64,000 bases of DNA from Cycas panzhihuaensis (GCA_023213395.1 CM041465.1:225067741-225131740), one strand, 5' to 3'; positions 34,691-46,212 are shown, counted from the first letter of the stretch. The notes: generated by a model from the letters alone, not told the origin. Numbers and translations: made by a program.

Positions 34691-34938
34691 GAAAGGTCTT
34701 TTTCAGAAAATCTATTCTATGAGGTCTTCATTTAAGCCTCATTATTACAATGAAATTCTAAATGACACTTTTGTGGAAAAACCCTCATGGGGAATAAAAA
34801 CCCATGAACTTTCTAAGATCTATAGCCCCTTTTATAAATCAAAATGGCTATGGTGGCTCTTTGATGTAGCCTAATAGCCAAGTAGCTTAAATGTGTAGCT
34901 TAATCTGCTAAGTCTCCATATACTGTTTGGTCATCCCC

Positions 34939-35095
34939 TATGCCCTTTTGGGTTTTCACAGGTCCTGGTTTTTGAAAACAAGTACAAGCTTTATCCCTCC
35001 GTGCCCACATGGGGTTTTCACAAAGAGTATAGAGCAGAGACTTACTCTTATTCTTCTGCGCCCACAAGGGGTTTTCACGAAGAGAATAGAGTATG
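34939..35095. repeat. Three short direct repeats in Copia-3 3' region
   Basis: GGGGTTTTCAC-containing units occur at about 34,948 (GGGTTTTCACAG), 35,011 (GGGGTTTTCACAAAGAG) and 35,069 (GGGGTTTTCACGAAGAG), spaced about 60 bp, each preceded by TGCCC or GCCCAC. They lie between RNase H and LTR. The role is unknown. Confidence 0.75.
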
Positions 35096-35129
35096 ATGAT
35101 CTTGTTGCCATCTTCTTTAATCAATCAAA

Positions 35130-35760
35130 GATGGAGGTCCTAAGGCCGAGCTGCCTTCGAAACTATTCAAACTTCACCCTTTATAGCGGTTTGGTGAAGA
35201 TATCGGCCACTTGATCTGATGTGGGGCAGTAATCTAATTGAATTGTGCTATCATAAACAAGTTCCCTAATCCTGTGGACTTTCGTACTTATGTGTTTAGT
35301 ACGATCATGAAATACAAGATTTTTCGCCATGCAAATTGCTGATTGATTATCCACATAAAGACTCTAGGACTTGCTTGGGTGATATTTAATGTTTCTAATA
35401 ATTTTCTCAACCATATCACCTCTTTACTGGTCTCAGAAGCAGTAATGTATTCAGCTTTGGTAGTGAAATCTACAACTATCTTCTACCGTTTAGATCTTCA
35501 TAATATTGGTGTTGTTCCAAGAAACGTTATATACCCAGACGTAGATCTTCCTGTATCTTTATCTCCTGCAAAGTTTGAGTCTGTGTATACAGAAAGCTTG
35601 AAGTCTGAATTAGGTTCATACAACAGACCATATTTACTGGTCATCTTAAGGTATCTCAACACTCGCGTTGCTACCTACCAATGATTTTGCTTAGGATTTG
35701 TCATGTAACAAGTAAGAATACCGATAGAGTGTATAATATCTGGCCTTGTATTGGTAGTGT
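35130..35760 (-). pseudogene. pol: Copia-3 RNase H
   Basis: Reading on from the RT, minus-strand frames give VATRVLRYLKMTSKYGLLY, SVYTDSNFAGDKDTGRSTSG with the catalytic Asp, and TTKAEYITASETSKEVIWLR with the Glu. Stops at TAG near 35,680 and around 35,500 interrupt it. Confidence 0.88.
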
Positions 35761-36223
35761 AGATGCGACTACCTACAAGTTTCCTGTAAAATGTTGTATC
35801 TGCCTCCCTAGTGTCACCTTCAGTTGAGAGTTTGGTGTTAGGATCCATAGGTAACATCACTGGTTGAGCATCTTCTAACTGAAACTTGGTTAGAAGATCG
35901 TTGATGTATTTTCCTTGGGAGAGGAATTTTTTTCTATTCTTTTGTGTTACTTCAATTCCCAAGTAATATTTCATCAAACTGAGGTCAAATAATTTGAACG
36001 TTTTGCCAAGGTCCTTTTTCAGCTGGCTTATTGCCTGTTCACTATTACTCGTTACTAGCATATCATCCACAAAGATTATGAGATAAGTGACTTTATCTTT
36101 ATGGCACTTGACGAACAATGTTGCATCAATATCTTGATAGTCACAAACCTTGTATCTAAGTTGCCTCATCCTTTTAGACAACTTGGGAAACCAATCACAA
36201 GGGGCTTGTTTAAGGCCATACAA
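35675..36223 (-). pseudogene. pol: Copia-3 reverse transcriptase, C-terminal half
   Basis: 182 open codons. MYGLKQAPCDWFPKLSKRMR, then LIIFVDDMLVTSNSEQAISQ with the catalytic FVDD, YYLGIEVTQKN and the RNase H start RKLVGSRIYTTNTRPDIIH. It ends at TAG, a likely former Trp or Gln codon. Confidence 0.93.
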
Positions 36224-36280
36224 GGACTTTTTGAGCCTGCAAACCTTATGCTCTTGACCTTCGATCTCATATCCTTCTAA

Positions 36281-36700
36281 CTAAGCCATGTAAATTTCTT
36301 CTTCAAGATCTCCATTGAGAAACGCGGCCTTAATATCGAGTCGGTGGATTTTCCAACCCTGTTGAGCAGCCAAGGCCACAAGAGTTCTAATTGTAGGCCA
36401 TTTGGTGGTAGGTGCAAAGACTTCAGTGTAGTCGATGCCTTCCCTTTGTGTAAATCCTTTAGCTACCAACCTCGCCTTGTGTTTTTCAAGGGTGCCGTCT
36501 GATCTATATTTGTTTTTGAATACCCATTTATTTTGAACTACCTTTCTGCCAAGTGGTAGATCAACAAGCTCCCATGTACCGTTCTTGATAAGAGATTGGT
36601 ACTCTTCGTTCATGGCATTTCTCCAAGCTACATGCTTTATAGCTTCTTAGTATATTAAGGGCTCTTCATTAAGAGTAAGGTGCAATTATGCTAGTTCAAG
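36281..36700 (-). pseudogene. pol: Copia-3 reverse transcriptase, N-terminal half
   Basis: The open frame from 36,613 reads MNEEYQSLIKNGTWELVDLP, VQNKWVFKNKY, KARLVAKGFTQREGIDYTEV and HRLDIKAAFLNGDLEEEIYM with the first catalytic Asp. A TAA/TAG at about 36,281 separates it from the C-terminal half; the intervening bases continue the protein. Confidence 0.93.
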
Positions 36701-37130
36701 CTTAGTATATAATGATTCATGTATCCTTGCTTTATGGGCACTTCGAGTGCCAATTTTGCCCACCTCATCTGGTCGTATGTCCTTATTGAGCTGGTAGGCT
36801 TCTCGAGATCCTCGAGTTAGGAATGATGTCCTCATTTCCTTAACTTCTTGGCTCTCATCATGTTCATTAAAATGATTATTTTGTGAGGAGGATGTTGATG
36901 TGCCTGAGGAAGATGGTCCTTCTACCACTGTTTTACCTTTGTCAATTGAAGGTGGAGAGGATGGTTCTTCTATAATGGCTTTGCCTTTGTCAACTTTGTT
37001 ATCTTCAAAAGATGGTGCTGGATGTGCACTCATTTGTTCAAAGTCATAACTTGTATCCTCCAAGGCTCTATTGTCAGCTTCCAACATTTGGAGTAATTTA
37101 TGTCTGTCCCCCCCCCAAATTTTAGAATCT
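36686..37130 (-). pseudogene. pol: Copia-3 integrase-RT linker
   Basis: A 133-codon open frame rich in Ser, Glu and Lys (KGKAIIEEPSSPPSIDKGKT). This acidic, low-complexity stretch between integrase and RT is normal in copia polyproteins. Confidence 0.8.
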
Positions 37131-38010
37131 GAACATCATACTTGATAACATTATTGTAGCAGTGTGAGGGTACTATGGAGCCTAATTTAAGTAACTAATC
37201 CTCTGTCTCCACAAAAATAACATCTCTAGTAACGATGATTTTTCGTTGTGAAGGCATGAAGACCTTATACCCTCTCTTATCCATAGGGTATCCAACAAAG
37301 ATGCCTTTATGTGCCCTTGGTTAGAGTTTATTTCTATCTGTATCCAGAATATGTGCATAGCATGTAGAGCCAAAAATTCTAAAGTAGTGAATAATGGGGG
37401 CTTGTCCTAACCACTTTTTATTAGGTGATTGTACTTCCTTTGATGGGCTAATAGCATTGATACAATAAACAACTATCCAGATTGCTTTAGCCCATAGATA
37501 GGTGGGTACAGTTTTATATATTAACATAGCATGAGCCATGTTCATGATTGTCCTGTTCATACGCTCAGCAACTCTATTTTGTTGTGGGATACCTGCTACT
37601 GTTGTTTGATGCTTAATGCCATTATCTCGAAGGTAGCTTTCAAACTCATGTGAGGTATATTCACCACCATTATCAGTTCGAAGACATTTGAGTTGATAAC
37701 CTGACTCTTTTCGATGAGGGCTTTGAATTCCTTGAATATATGGAATGCTTCATCTTTCTTGTGTAGAAAAGCTACCCATACTTTTCTAGTGAAATCATCA
37801 ATGAAAGAGATATAATATAGCTTGCCCTTTAGTGAAGGAATGGGCATTGGCCCGCACAAATCAGAGTATACCAATTGTAATGGATGGCTTGATTTCTATT
37901 GACTTTGGGAAAGGGTTATTGATGAGATTTGGCAATGATACAAGCTTCACATTTAAAGGGCTTAGAGGAAAACTTTGGAAGGTTTAGAAGAGTATTAAAA
38001 AGATTTCTAA
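37131..38010 (-). pseudogene. pol: Copia-3 integrase
   Basis: From the zinc region CEACIIAKSH (about 37,925-37,950), minus-strand frames go on to MVYSDLCGPMPIPSLKGKLY and SFIDDFTRKVWVAFLHKKDE with the first Asp (37,596-37,874). LRTDNGGEYTS follows in another frame (about 37,650-37,685), then ERMNRTIMNMAHAMLIYKTV with the Glu just upstream and FRIFGSTCYAHI (37,321-37,560). At least three frameshifts. Confidence 0.9.
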
Positions 38011-38750
38011 GTCTATCAATGTGAACATGGCCCATACGAGCATGCTAAAGAGCTTCTGGTGACAACATTGGATGGGTCAAGATGGAATTAAATGCAAATT
38101 CTTCATCGGCACAAGGGCTTTGGGCACAATAGGCTTCAGAAGATGGAGAACTATTCAGTCGAAAGAGTTTGCCAGAGAGATGTCCAGTCAAAACCACCTG
38201 ATTAGTTGGAAGGTGAATGACCTTAAGGGTCTGGTCATTTACCGTTACACTTAGATCAAATCCACGAGAAACAAGTGTGGATAAAGAGAGTAGGTTTTGT
38301 TTGAGATTGGGTATGTATAAGACATCAAGCAATGTAAAATCTTCTAAGCCTGGGAGTTTCGGGTGAATGTTGCCAATTCCTTCAACAGGTTACTGTGATT
38401 TATTAGCCATGTGAATAACTCCATGAACATTTGAGTCAAATGTTTGATATAGACTGTGATTGCATGTCATATGTTGAGTTACTCATGTGTCCATGATCCA
38501 CTGTCCATCGATTGAAGCCACACTATTGGCAATTCCAATAGGGCTTGGCATTGGTGAAGGGAATTCACAAGTGATATATCCACACCGAGCTTCAAAGTAT
38601 CTCTTTGATTGGTCAATGGCATTTAATATTGAAGATCCCTCAATTCTTTGAATGTGTGCTTGTACAAAACCTGCACCACTAAAGGATTCTTCACAAGTTT
38701 CTTCAACATTGTGAACTCCATGTTTTGGTTGGAACTTGGCCAACTTATAA
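38011..38750 (-). pseudogene. pol: Copia-3 protease and integrase zinc start
   Basis: The open frame 38,743-38,483 ends in ASIDGQWIMDT followed by TGA; the stop falls within the active site just after Asp (WIMD, then TQHMT resumes). A second open stretch 38,332-38,045 gives MLDVLYIPNLKQNLLSLSTL, then the ARMGHVHIDRL block of the HHCC region at about 38,020-38,050. Confidence 0.9.
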
Positions 38751-38755
38751 GTGGC

Positions 38756-39698
38756 GCTCGTAATCTTTTGCTAAGTGTCCTTTACGGTTACACCGATCAC
38801 ACATAATGGTTTGATTACCAGTCCCTGAAGAAGTATTGGTGTGGCTTGACTATCTTGCTCTTTGTTGAGGTGGCCCTTGGCCTTGAAACTGTCGAGGTTA
38901 TGAATGAGGGTTTGATTAACCTTGTGGACGATTTCCCATATTTCTTCCTCTTCTTCTTGCTCGGTTATTTCCTCTGCCATGAGAGGGACCTTGTTTTTTT
39001 GTATAGCAAACTTCTTCTTCTACCTCAAAGGCTACATCTGGAAGAGAGTCAGAGGCTACAAAGTTTGTATCAAAGGTCTTGTCAAATTCTATGAACTTCT
39101 CGGCAAGTTCTTCGAAGTTGAGTATCTTCAATGTTCCACTAGATTGAAAACTTCCAAGCAAGTTTTTATAATCAGGGACATGTAAACATGACTAGATCAA
39201 AAATGCCCAAGTGATGCATTGGGTCTTAAAGTCTTTGTCAATTGCTTGTTTGATTGGTCGAAGGAGATTTATTGTCTCATGAGCTCGTCCCTTTTGTATT
39301 TTTAATTTGTTCATTTTCAAAACAAGATGAATAGATTCTAAATTTGACTTTGTATCAAAGTTCCTTCTAAGAACTTCTAGGACCTTCCAGGCTGTATCAT
39401 GTTTCTCTTCGTTTATCAAGTTGTGCAAGGAGTGATTAATGACCAATAAAATTCCTGCATGAATCTTTTCATCATCTATCTCCCATTGTAGTTTAGCTGC
39501 AGCATCTGTAGGAGTTGTTGGGGCAGATCCACTCGAAGCAGATGTTATAGCCATCACTGGTGTGCTAGGTGTAGGCTGCAAGTGGGCTCTCCAAAGGCCT
39601 TCATACTTTGCAGCATTTTTAATTCCAGTGTACCATATATCCCAATTTTCTTTGCCTTTCAATATGTAGTTAACATTTTGCTTGAATTGAGATGACAT
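38756..39698 (-). pseudogene. gag: Copia-3 gag
   Basis: The start MSSQFKQNVNYILKGKENWD at 39,698 is preferred over an upstream in-frame Met because relatives start near the LKGxENW block. The frame runs to about 39,192. After a shift it continues as KFIEFDKTFDTNFVASDSLP with a Gly/Arg-rich patch (RGNNRARRRGRN), and ends in a zinc knuckle CDRCNRKGHLAKDY (about 38,760-38,803), whose last Cys is Tyr. Confidence 0.9.
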
Positions 39699-41685
39699 GG
39701 TGATGATGAAGAAGTAGAAGAGATGATAGAAGTATGTTCCACTTACACATGTGGCTAATACACCTAGCGCAGCAGGGATGTAGAAATGATTATTATGATG
39801 AGAAGCAAGCAATGATTAACTATTTTTCAACAATTATATTTTAAAAATGAATATAAGTAATAATGCAAGAATGAGGCCTAATGTAGAGCTGGCAAAGAGT
39901 GGTGATGTGTCATGCCACTAACCTCTCACTTATGTCCAAATGTAGATGAGGTTTCGATGCCTAAGACTTCTAGTATACGATTAGGGCCTTCACCCGCAAT
40001 ACCCGCACTTGTGCTTGGTGATGAAATCCAAGTCACAGTGGAGCCCAGGTACTCTCAGTCCTCACCCAGTTCACCAATAAGTAGCTTTATACCTCCTTCG
40101 AAGAGTCAAACAGTACCGTGTATCCCATGGCTATGACAGATATTGGACCGAGTTAATTTTAATCTTACATTAAGGTTTTCAGTTTTTCCAGGTGGTTATC
40201 AGGATTATCCCTGATTGGAGACTATAGGTATGGCTAACCTGTCCCTCCACCACTATTCCGATTAAGACCAGACCCAGTATGAAACTCACACCTCCCTTAG
40301 GGCCTGGACTTCGGCCAACCTTGGTCTATTTCGACCAAGATAAGTGTGCGCACAAGTCAAGAACTAGAGGTATAGATCATACAGATGAGATTCCTTTTAG
40401 GAATAGTGTAAGATGTTTCTGTATAACTGAAATAAAAACTTACCAAATGTGCTTGCTTGCTTTTCGTACTTGCTTTATTGTTGTTGCTGCTTTTGTGATG
40501 CTTTATTGTTGTTGCTGCTTTTGTGATGCTTTATTGTTGTTGCTATTTTTGTGATGCTTTATGCTATGTGTGCAAATAGAAAAGCGTGCTAGATTTAGCA
40601 GGGGAATCAGATGTTGCTTCCGATCCAAGGTTTTCTTTGCTTTAGTACAATGTTTCCAAATATGATTTTGGAAGTTTTAATACAAAAGCCATAATGGGCT
40701 AAAAAGAGGATCAACTTTCCGCTAAAATGATGATTTTTATAAATCTATATGCATGCTATTTTGCCCTATTTTATGATTTTTTCACAAAATTTACAGATAA
40801 TGATAAATGGGCAATTTTTAGAAATTACAAATATGAAGGCCCAAATGATGAAATATAAATTTATGACAGAAGGAAAAAGTGTTCAGAATGTCGTTTCTGA
40901 TAGATTTATGAAGTTAGATTTTAGAAAAGCCACAAAAACTTTTCTATCCATAAAAACACCAAAGTAAAAAGCATCCCAGATCAATTATCTCAGAATCTGG
41001 ACTTCAATATGTCAAAAGTTATGTTTTGACATGTAAATTAACTTTCCCTTCTGCACCATCTATAAAATCTGCCAAAAAAATGCCTGAAATGCCCTTACAA
41101 GGTCCTTTGTGGGGTTGAGTAGGCAAAATCAGCAACCGTGAGAAAACTGCATAGATCTCACTAACAGGTGGATGAAATTTAATGATATTTATCTTAAAAT
41201 GATCTTAAGACGTAAATGTAACAGATCCTTTAATAAAACTTTTAGATCTTCAACATATAATAGAAGGATTTTAATAGGAAAAGTGCTTTAAATCACTGAT
41301 CCACAAAATTTACCCATTTTTTCACAGTCAAAACTCATTGTTTCAGGCTGAATCTGAAGTTACTCCAGAAAATAAAAATGATCCTCTAGTGAAGGCTACC
41401 TTTCATGCCAAATTTCATCAAATTCTGAGATGGTTAAATTTTTATGAAATTTTGGGCCTTTAATGCTACCGGGATTATTCTGGTAGCTGAACGGCTTCAA
41501 AAACCTGTATTCTTCACCTCTGAATTTCTGCACACATGGGCAAAGCAAAAACATGCAAAATACTATAATTTTATGCTCTCAAAATGTTAAAAAAGATGAA
41601 TGCACTCTTAATACTTCACATTGAAGGTGAAGGAGAGGCAAAATGACTCTATGCAAGTGGAATGGAGTGAATAGATCCCCTTCTA
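39699..41685 (-). other. Copia-3 leader
   Basis: About 2.0 kb between PBS and gag, longer than in the other copia copies here. No convincing protein was seen. It contains a 27-bp tandem repeat (40,475-40,560) and possible upstream ATGs. The small open frames are probably chance. Confidence 0.6.
40475..40560. repeat. 27-bp tandem repeat in Copia-3 leader
   Basis: Three units of TTATTGTTGTTGCTGCTTTT plus GTGATGC; the third unit has CTATTTTT in place of CTGCTTTT. Confidence 0.93.
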
Positions 41686-41697
41686 GCTCTGATACTA
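41686..41697 (-). promoter_or_regulatory. Copia-3 primer-binding site
   Basis: GCTCTGATACTA on the plus strand is TAGTATCAGAGC on the minus strand, one transition from the initiator-tRNA-Met type, two bases from the LTR. Confidence 0.88.
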
Positions 41698-41699
41698 GA

Positions 41700-42011
41700 T
41701 GAAGGAAGGATGGATCTAGGAGATGAATCACTCACATGCACACAATGGCAATGGAGAATGAAAATAAAGATGAAACAAGATATGAGAGCAAGCTTGGAGA
41801 TGAGAATGAATAATGACTCCCTCCTTGAGATTTCTCCTTTTATTATTAAGGGTGAGCATTAGGGTTAGGATTTTTCCACCTAATGACATAAATCTGAAAT
41901 TACATCTAAATGCACATAAAGTACATTTCATTAAGAGACTAATGCTAATAATATATCCTAAGATCACATAATTAATCTACACAAATGACCTTGATACATT
42001 AACCTCTTTCA
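41700..42011 (-). repeat. Copia-3 5' LTR (right copy)
   Basis: 312 bp, matching the left copy. See the element entry for divergence. Confidence 0.96.
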
Positions 42012-42540
42012 CAAAGATCTATAGAAAAAGTTAGAGCCTTTATATCAGATTAAGTCCTTGGTTAATAAGTTATTTCTTTTGAAAAAGTTGTATTTACTCA
42101 GGATGAGTGATGGAGATATAGTTACATATCATCTCAATGTATTTAGCACTATGGTGCAGTTTATTTCGATTGAGCTAACAATATCTAAAGAAGATAAGTG
42201 TATTACCCTATTATGTTCACTTCCTAATTCTTGGGATAATCTTGTGATGACAATTAGTAGCATGACTACTACCACCTTGAAATTTGACAATGTTGTTACT
42301 ACCCTACAAAACAAAAATCTTCTAAGGATCATTTGAAAGAAGCGTTAGCAGTGAAAGGTCAAATATTAGATTATGACCAATAAAGGCATAGGAAAAGACA
42401 AGTAAAATCTAGAGGAAGATCGAAATCTCCAGGCATAAGCCCCTTAGTATGTTAAAGATGTGGGAAGGTTGGCCATATAAAGAGTTAATGTCAAGTCAAG
42501 GTTGACAAGGGAAAGTCACTTAAAACTACTTCTTCCATGA
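42012..42540 (+). pseudogene. gag: Copia-2 gag, C-terminal part with zinc knuckle
   Basis: It resumes after the Copia-3 insertion. The open frame 42,058-42,336 contains VNKLFLLKKLYLLRMSDGDI and KEDKCITLLCSLPNSWDNLV, homologous to Copia-1. The zinc knuckle (C, RCGKVGHIKS, C) is at about 42,450-42,491 with two stops. Confidence 0.9.
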
Positions 42541-42960
42541 TAGCAAAAGCCTCTGATGAAGTTTATGGCAATATTTATTTGACAACCTTAGGTAAGTTGT
42601 CAAATGTCGAGTCTTAGTTAATTGACTTTGGTACTTCACTTCATGCTACTCCCTAAAGGAAGTAGTTTTGTGAATACAAAAGTATTAATAGAGGTGAAGT
42701 ATTTCTTCGTGATTATTACCCATATAAAATTATGGGTCATGAAAGGGTAAAGGTTTGGTTTAGGAATAGAAGGATTAAAACTATCTCTAATGTGAGTTAT
42801 ATTCCTAGTTTGGCTATGAGTTTGTTATCTATTAGTCAGTTGGGTGATGCAAGAATAAAAGTAATTTTCAATAAAGACAGTTATAGAATAATCCAAGGAG
42901 CATTGGTGTTAGCAAGAAGGGTCTAATTTAGAATACTATACAAGCTTGATACGAGCACGG
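42541..42960 (+). pseudogene. pol: Copia-2 aspartic protease
   Basis: LIDFGTSLHATP lies where LIDSGASFHVTP is expected (about 42,618-42,653): Ser to Phe and Ala to Thr. The open frame 42,732-42,926 covers VWFRNRRIKTISNVSYIPSL and AMSLLSISQLGDARIKVIF. Confidence 0.88.
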
Positions 42961-42989
42961 TGTGTGTTGGTAGTTGTAGTTCGAATCTT

Positions 42990-43950
42990 ATAGAAAGTAG
43001 CAATAATGCAGGCAAGATCCCAGTATCACTTACTAGTAAAGCAATGCTATGACATTAGAAATTAGGCCATATTAGAGAGAAAGGCCTCCATGATTTATTC
43101 TCCAAGAATATGGTAGAAGATATTTCTGGAATTAATGGCTCCTTTGATTTTGATTTCAATGAGCATTGTGTGTATGGCAAAAAGAATCAGGTTAGTTTTC
43201 CTTCAAGCTTAAAGAGAGTAAAGGCTATTTTTGTAATTAGTGCATAGCGATGTTTTTAGACCTATCGATGTACCCTCATTGGGTGGGTGCAAATACTTTA
43301 TCTCCTTCGTAGATGATTTCTTAAGAAAGAAGTGGTTGTACTTCCTCAAGCAGAAATCTAAGGTCTTTAGTAAATTTAAATAATTCAAGGCCTTGGTCAA
43401 GAATCAAAGTGGTAAGTGGATCAATGTACAGAGGACAAATAATAGAGATGAGTTTTACTTAAAGGAGTTTAAGCAGTTCTATAAGTAGTGTAGGATAGCA
43501 AGGTAAAAGATAACTCTTTATACACTACAACAAAACAAAGTTATTGAAATGATAAATAGGACCTTGCTGGAGAGATCGATGAGTATGCTCAGTACTACTA
43601 GTTTAGATAAGAAATTATGGGTTGAGGTTGTGACAACTATAAGCTACCTAATAAATAGATCACTAATAACTGTCTTAGTATATAAAACATTTGAAGAAGT
43701 GTGGTTTGGTAAGAAACCATCTCTTAGTTATGGTTGTGAAGGTTTTATGCATGTTTATAGATTATATAGGACTAAGCTTGATTTCAAAGCACAAAAGACT
43801 ATTTTCATAATTATGGTGATAGTGTTAAAGGGTACAAGCTTTATAACCCTGAAACACAAAAGGTTATGTATAGTCATGATATTATTTTTTGAGGGGAGTT
43901 CAAGTCTTTAAAGCAAGACAAAGAAGCGGGGGAGGAAGACTCTAAGAAGG
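42990..43950 (+). pseudogene. pol: Copia-2 integrase
   Basis: The zinc start LGHIREKGLHDLFSKNMVED and FNEHCVYGKKNQVSFPSSLK is at about 43,065-43,215. Then FISFVDDFLRKKWLYFLKQK with the first Asp (about 43,293-43,350), TNNRDEFYLKEF where Asn has replaced the second Asp (about 43,435), and NRTLLERSMSMLSTTSLDKK (from 43,549) continuing to WFGKKPSLSYG. The catalytic Glu block just upstream is degenerate. Confidence 0.88.
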
Positions 43951-44139
43951 CATAATTTGAAATAAAGGATGAATATTCTACATTAAAATATGAGTCAGCT
44001 GAAGAGGAAGGACTAGTTGTATAGGCAACTCAACCTCAAGAACCCCACATCTTGAGGAGATCAACTCATGAGAGAAGATAGCTAGACAAGTATATTCTTG
44101 AAGACTTTCGTCCTCCTCTTTTGTTTTATCTACTATAGA

Positions 44140-44940
44140 TAATAATCCAGTTACTATTTGGGAGGCTTTAGAGTCAAAAGAGAGCCAACTCTGGATGAAT
44201 GCCATGGAAGAAGAAACGATGGCCTTTGACAAAAATACCATATGGGATTTGGTGGATTTGCCTAATGGCAAAAAACTTATTGATAACAAATGAATCTTTA
44301 AGAAGAAGTTTTAGTCATATGTTATTATGAAAATATATTAGGCCTGCTTAGTAGCAAAGGGTTATTCCCAGGTCAAGAAAATAGATTTTGGTGAGATATT
44401 TTCTCCTGCTACAAAAGTAACTTTAATTAAATTTTTATTGGTTGTAGTAGCTGCCTATGACCTTGATGTGGATCAAATAGATGTGAAGACTATATTTCTT
44501 CATGGTAACCTTGAGGAAGAAATTTATATATTGTAGCTTAAATAGTTTGAAGTATAGCTTGAAACATTCATCGAGGATGTGGTATTAGAAGTTTGATTAA
44601 TATATATTAGCAAATGGCTTTGTACACAACAAAGTAGATCATTGTATCTATTATAAACTGGTTGGTGATTACATTGTTATTCTGGATTTATATGTTGATG
44701 ATATACATTTAGTTGGTAATAATAAAGAAATAACCCAACTTGTGAAAGGCTAACTGGCATATCATTTTAAGATGAAGGACCTCAGTGTTGTAAATTTTAT
44801 TTTGGGTGTTGATATTAAAAGGGATGGAAGAAATAGGAAGATTTAGCTTAGCCAAAGATAGTACATTAAGATGATATTACAATAATTCAGGTTACAGGAT
44901 AACAAACCAATTAATATTCCTCTTCTTATTGGTTTAAAGT
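44140..44940 (+). pseudogene. pol: Copia-2 reverse transcriptase
   Basis: WEALESKESQLWMNAMEEET (about 44,160-44,220), WDLVDLPNGKKLI, CLVAKGYSQVKKIDFGEIFS (about 44,347-44,400), VDQIDVKTIFLHGNLEEEIY with the first Asp, YVDDIHLVGNN with the catalytic pair (about 44,692-44,725) and FILGVDIKRDG. About 60 bp around 44,545 is missing relative to Copia-1. Confidence 0.9.
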
Positions 44941-44979
44941 TATCATCTCAATAATGCCCAAAGACTCACCAAGAAGTTA

Positions 44980-45640
44980 AAAATATGACATTTGTCCCTT
45001 ATGCTAGTGTTATTAGTAGCTTGATGTATGTGATGGTTTACACTCAACTAGACATTACCCATGCAGTGGGAGTAATTAGTAGGTATATGTCAAACCCAAG
45101 TAGGGAGAATTAGGTTGTTGTGGAAAGGATTTTCAAGTATCTATAAGGTACATTAGACTATGGAATTTGCTACTAAAGAGATCCCATGGAGAGTAGAATA
45201 GTACACTTGAGAGGATTTGTTGATGCTAATTGGGTTGGAGATCTTGACAGAAGAAGATCTATAAGTGGGTAAGTTTTTACCCTTTGTGGTGGCGCAATCA
45301 CCTAGATGAGTAAAAGACAACAAGTTGTGGCACTTTCTAGCACCAAAATAGAATATATAGTAGCTACTCATGCATGCAAGAAAGCAATTTGGTTACATAG
45401 ATTATACACAAATATTGACTTCAAGCAAGATGTTATAAGGATAGATTGTAATAGTCAAAGTATAATCTACTTGGAAAAGTAACCCTACTTTTCATGCTCA
45501 GCTGAAACATATTGATGTATGATTATATTTTGTGAGAAAAATAATTCAAGATCATAAGGTAGACTTGTATAAGATTACTACACAAAAGAATTGTATAGAC
45601 TCATTGACCAAGATTATTAGTACAAAAAAATTTAGATAGT
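44980..45640 (+). pseudogene. pol: Copia-2 RNase H
   Basis: VPYASVISSLMYVMVYTQLD (about 44,993-45,052), LRGFVDANWVGDLDRRRSIS with the catalytic Asp (about 45,210-45,268), ALSSTKIEYIVATHAC with the Glu (about 45,331-45,380) and EDSLTK-like end near 45,610. Several TAG stops. Confidence 0.9.
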
Positions 45641-45725
45641 ATAGAAAGGAAATGGGTGTTTTTTATTTTAGCATTAAGTATTTATGTATGTAGGTTTCTT
45701 ATAAAATGCTCAACAAGTGGAATAT

Positions 45726-46207
45726 TGTTAGATATGTTAAACATTTTACAAATGTTATATGGATATATGTGTTACACCTAAGCCCCTTTGTAGGGTTCAA
45801 GGGCTCGTTATAGAGCTCCTAGCTAGGGGTTTTAGGATGCCAGTGTAGGTTTGGGGTTGGGAGCCCTCGAGAAAATTTTTTGGATGCCTTATGGGGATCT
45901 TTTTTGGCCCATGGTTTATGTCCATTGTATTATAAAACTAAAAGGTGGTATTTTGTAAAGTTGTTATCTATATATTCTTATGTAACAGTATATGTAAAAG
46001 GTTGGATGACTCTTTAATGAGTCGATGAGAAGAGTTGGGGTTTTCATCTCTGTAATTCTTTAGTTATTACTCATATTAATAAAAGGTCTATGTAACCTAA
46101 ATCTCCTAGTGTTTATTATTGTATGCTTAGTTTGTTTATGTTATTTGTTCTTTGCATGCTTTAGAGTTCTATTAATATATTACTTCTATGATTACATTTT
46201 CTCTTCA
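45726..46207 (+). repeat. Copia-2 3' LTR
   Basis: 482 bp, TGTTAGATATG to CTCTTCA, preceded by ACAAGTGGAATAT as a decayed polypurine tract and followed by CAACA. Confidence 0.94.
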
Positions 46208-46212
46208 CAACA

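Larger units (their letters stand above)
34362..42011 (-). mobile_element. Ty1/copia element Copia-3, nested in Copia-2
   Basis: It has two 312-bp LTRs and perfect CAAAG duplications (34,357-34,361 and 42,012-42,016). On the minus strand: LTR, PBS, a 2.0 kb leader, gag, protease, integrase, RT, RNase H, polypurine tract, LTR. The length of 7.65 kb is near complete. By eye the LTRs differ at 12 of 312 sites, all transitions. It is the least decayed element of the window and has long open blocks, but frameshifts and stops in gag, protease and RNase H make it defective. Different sequence from Copia-1/2 shows another copia lineage. Confidence 0.95.
33561..46207 (+). mobile_element. Ty1/copia element Copia-2, split by Copia-3
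   Basis: LTRs of 474 and 482 bp are flanked by perfect CAACA duplications (33,556-33,560 and 46,208-46,212). The order is PBS, gag start, Copia-3 insertion, rest of gag, protease, integrase, RT, RNase H, polypurine-like tract, LTR. Without Copia-3 and one duplicated 5-mer it is about 5.0 kb. It belongs to the same family as Copia-1: similar LTR start, gag start and RT blocks, but a different mutation pattern. Confidence 0.94.
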
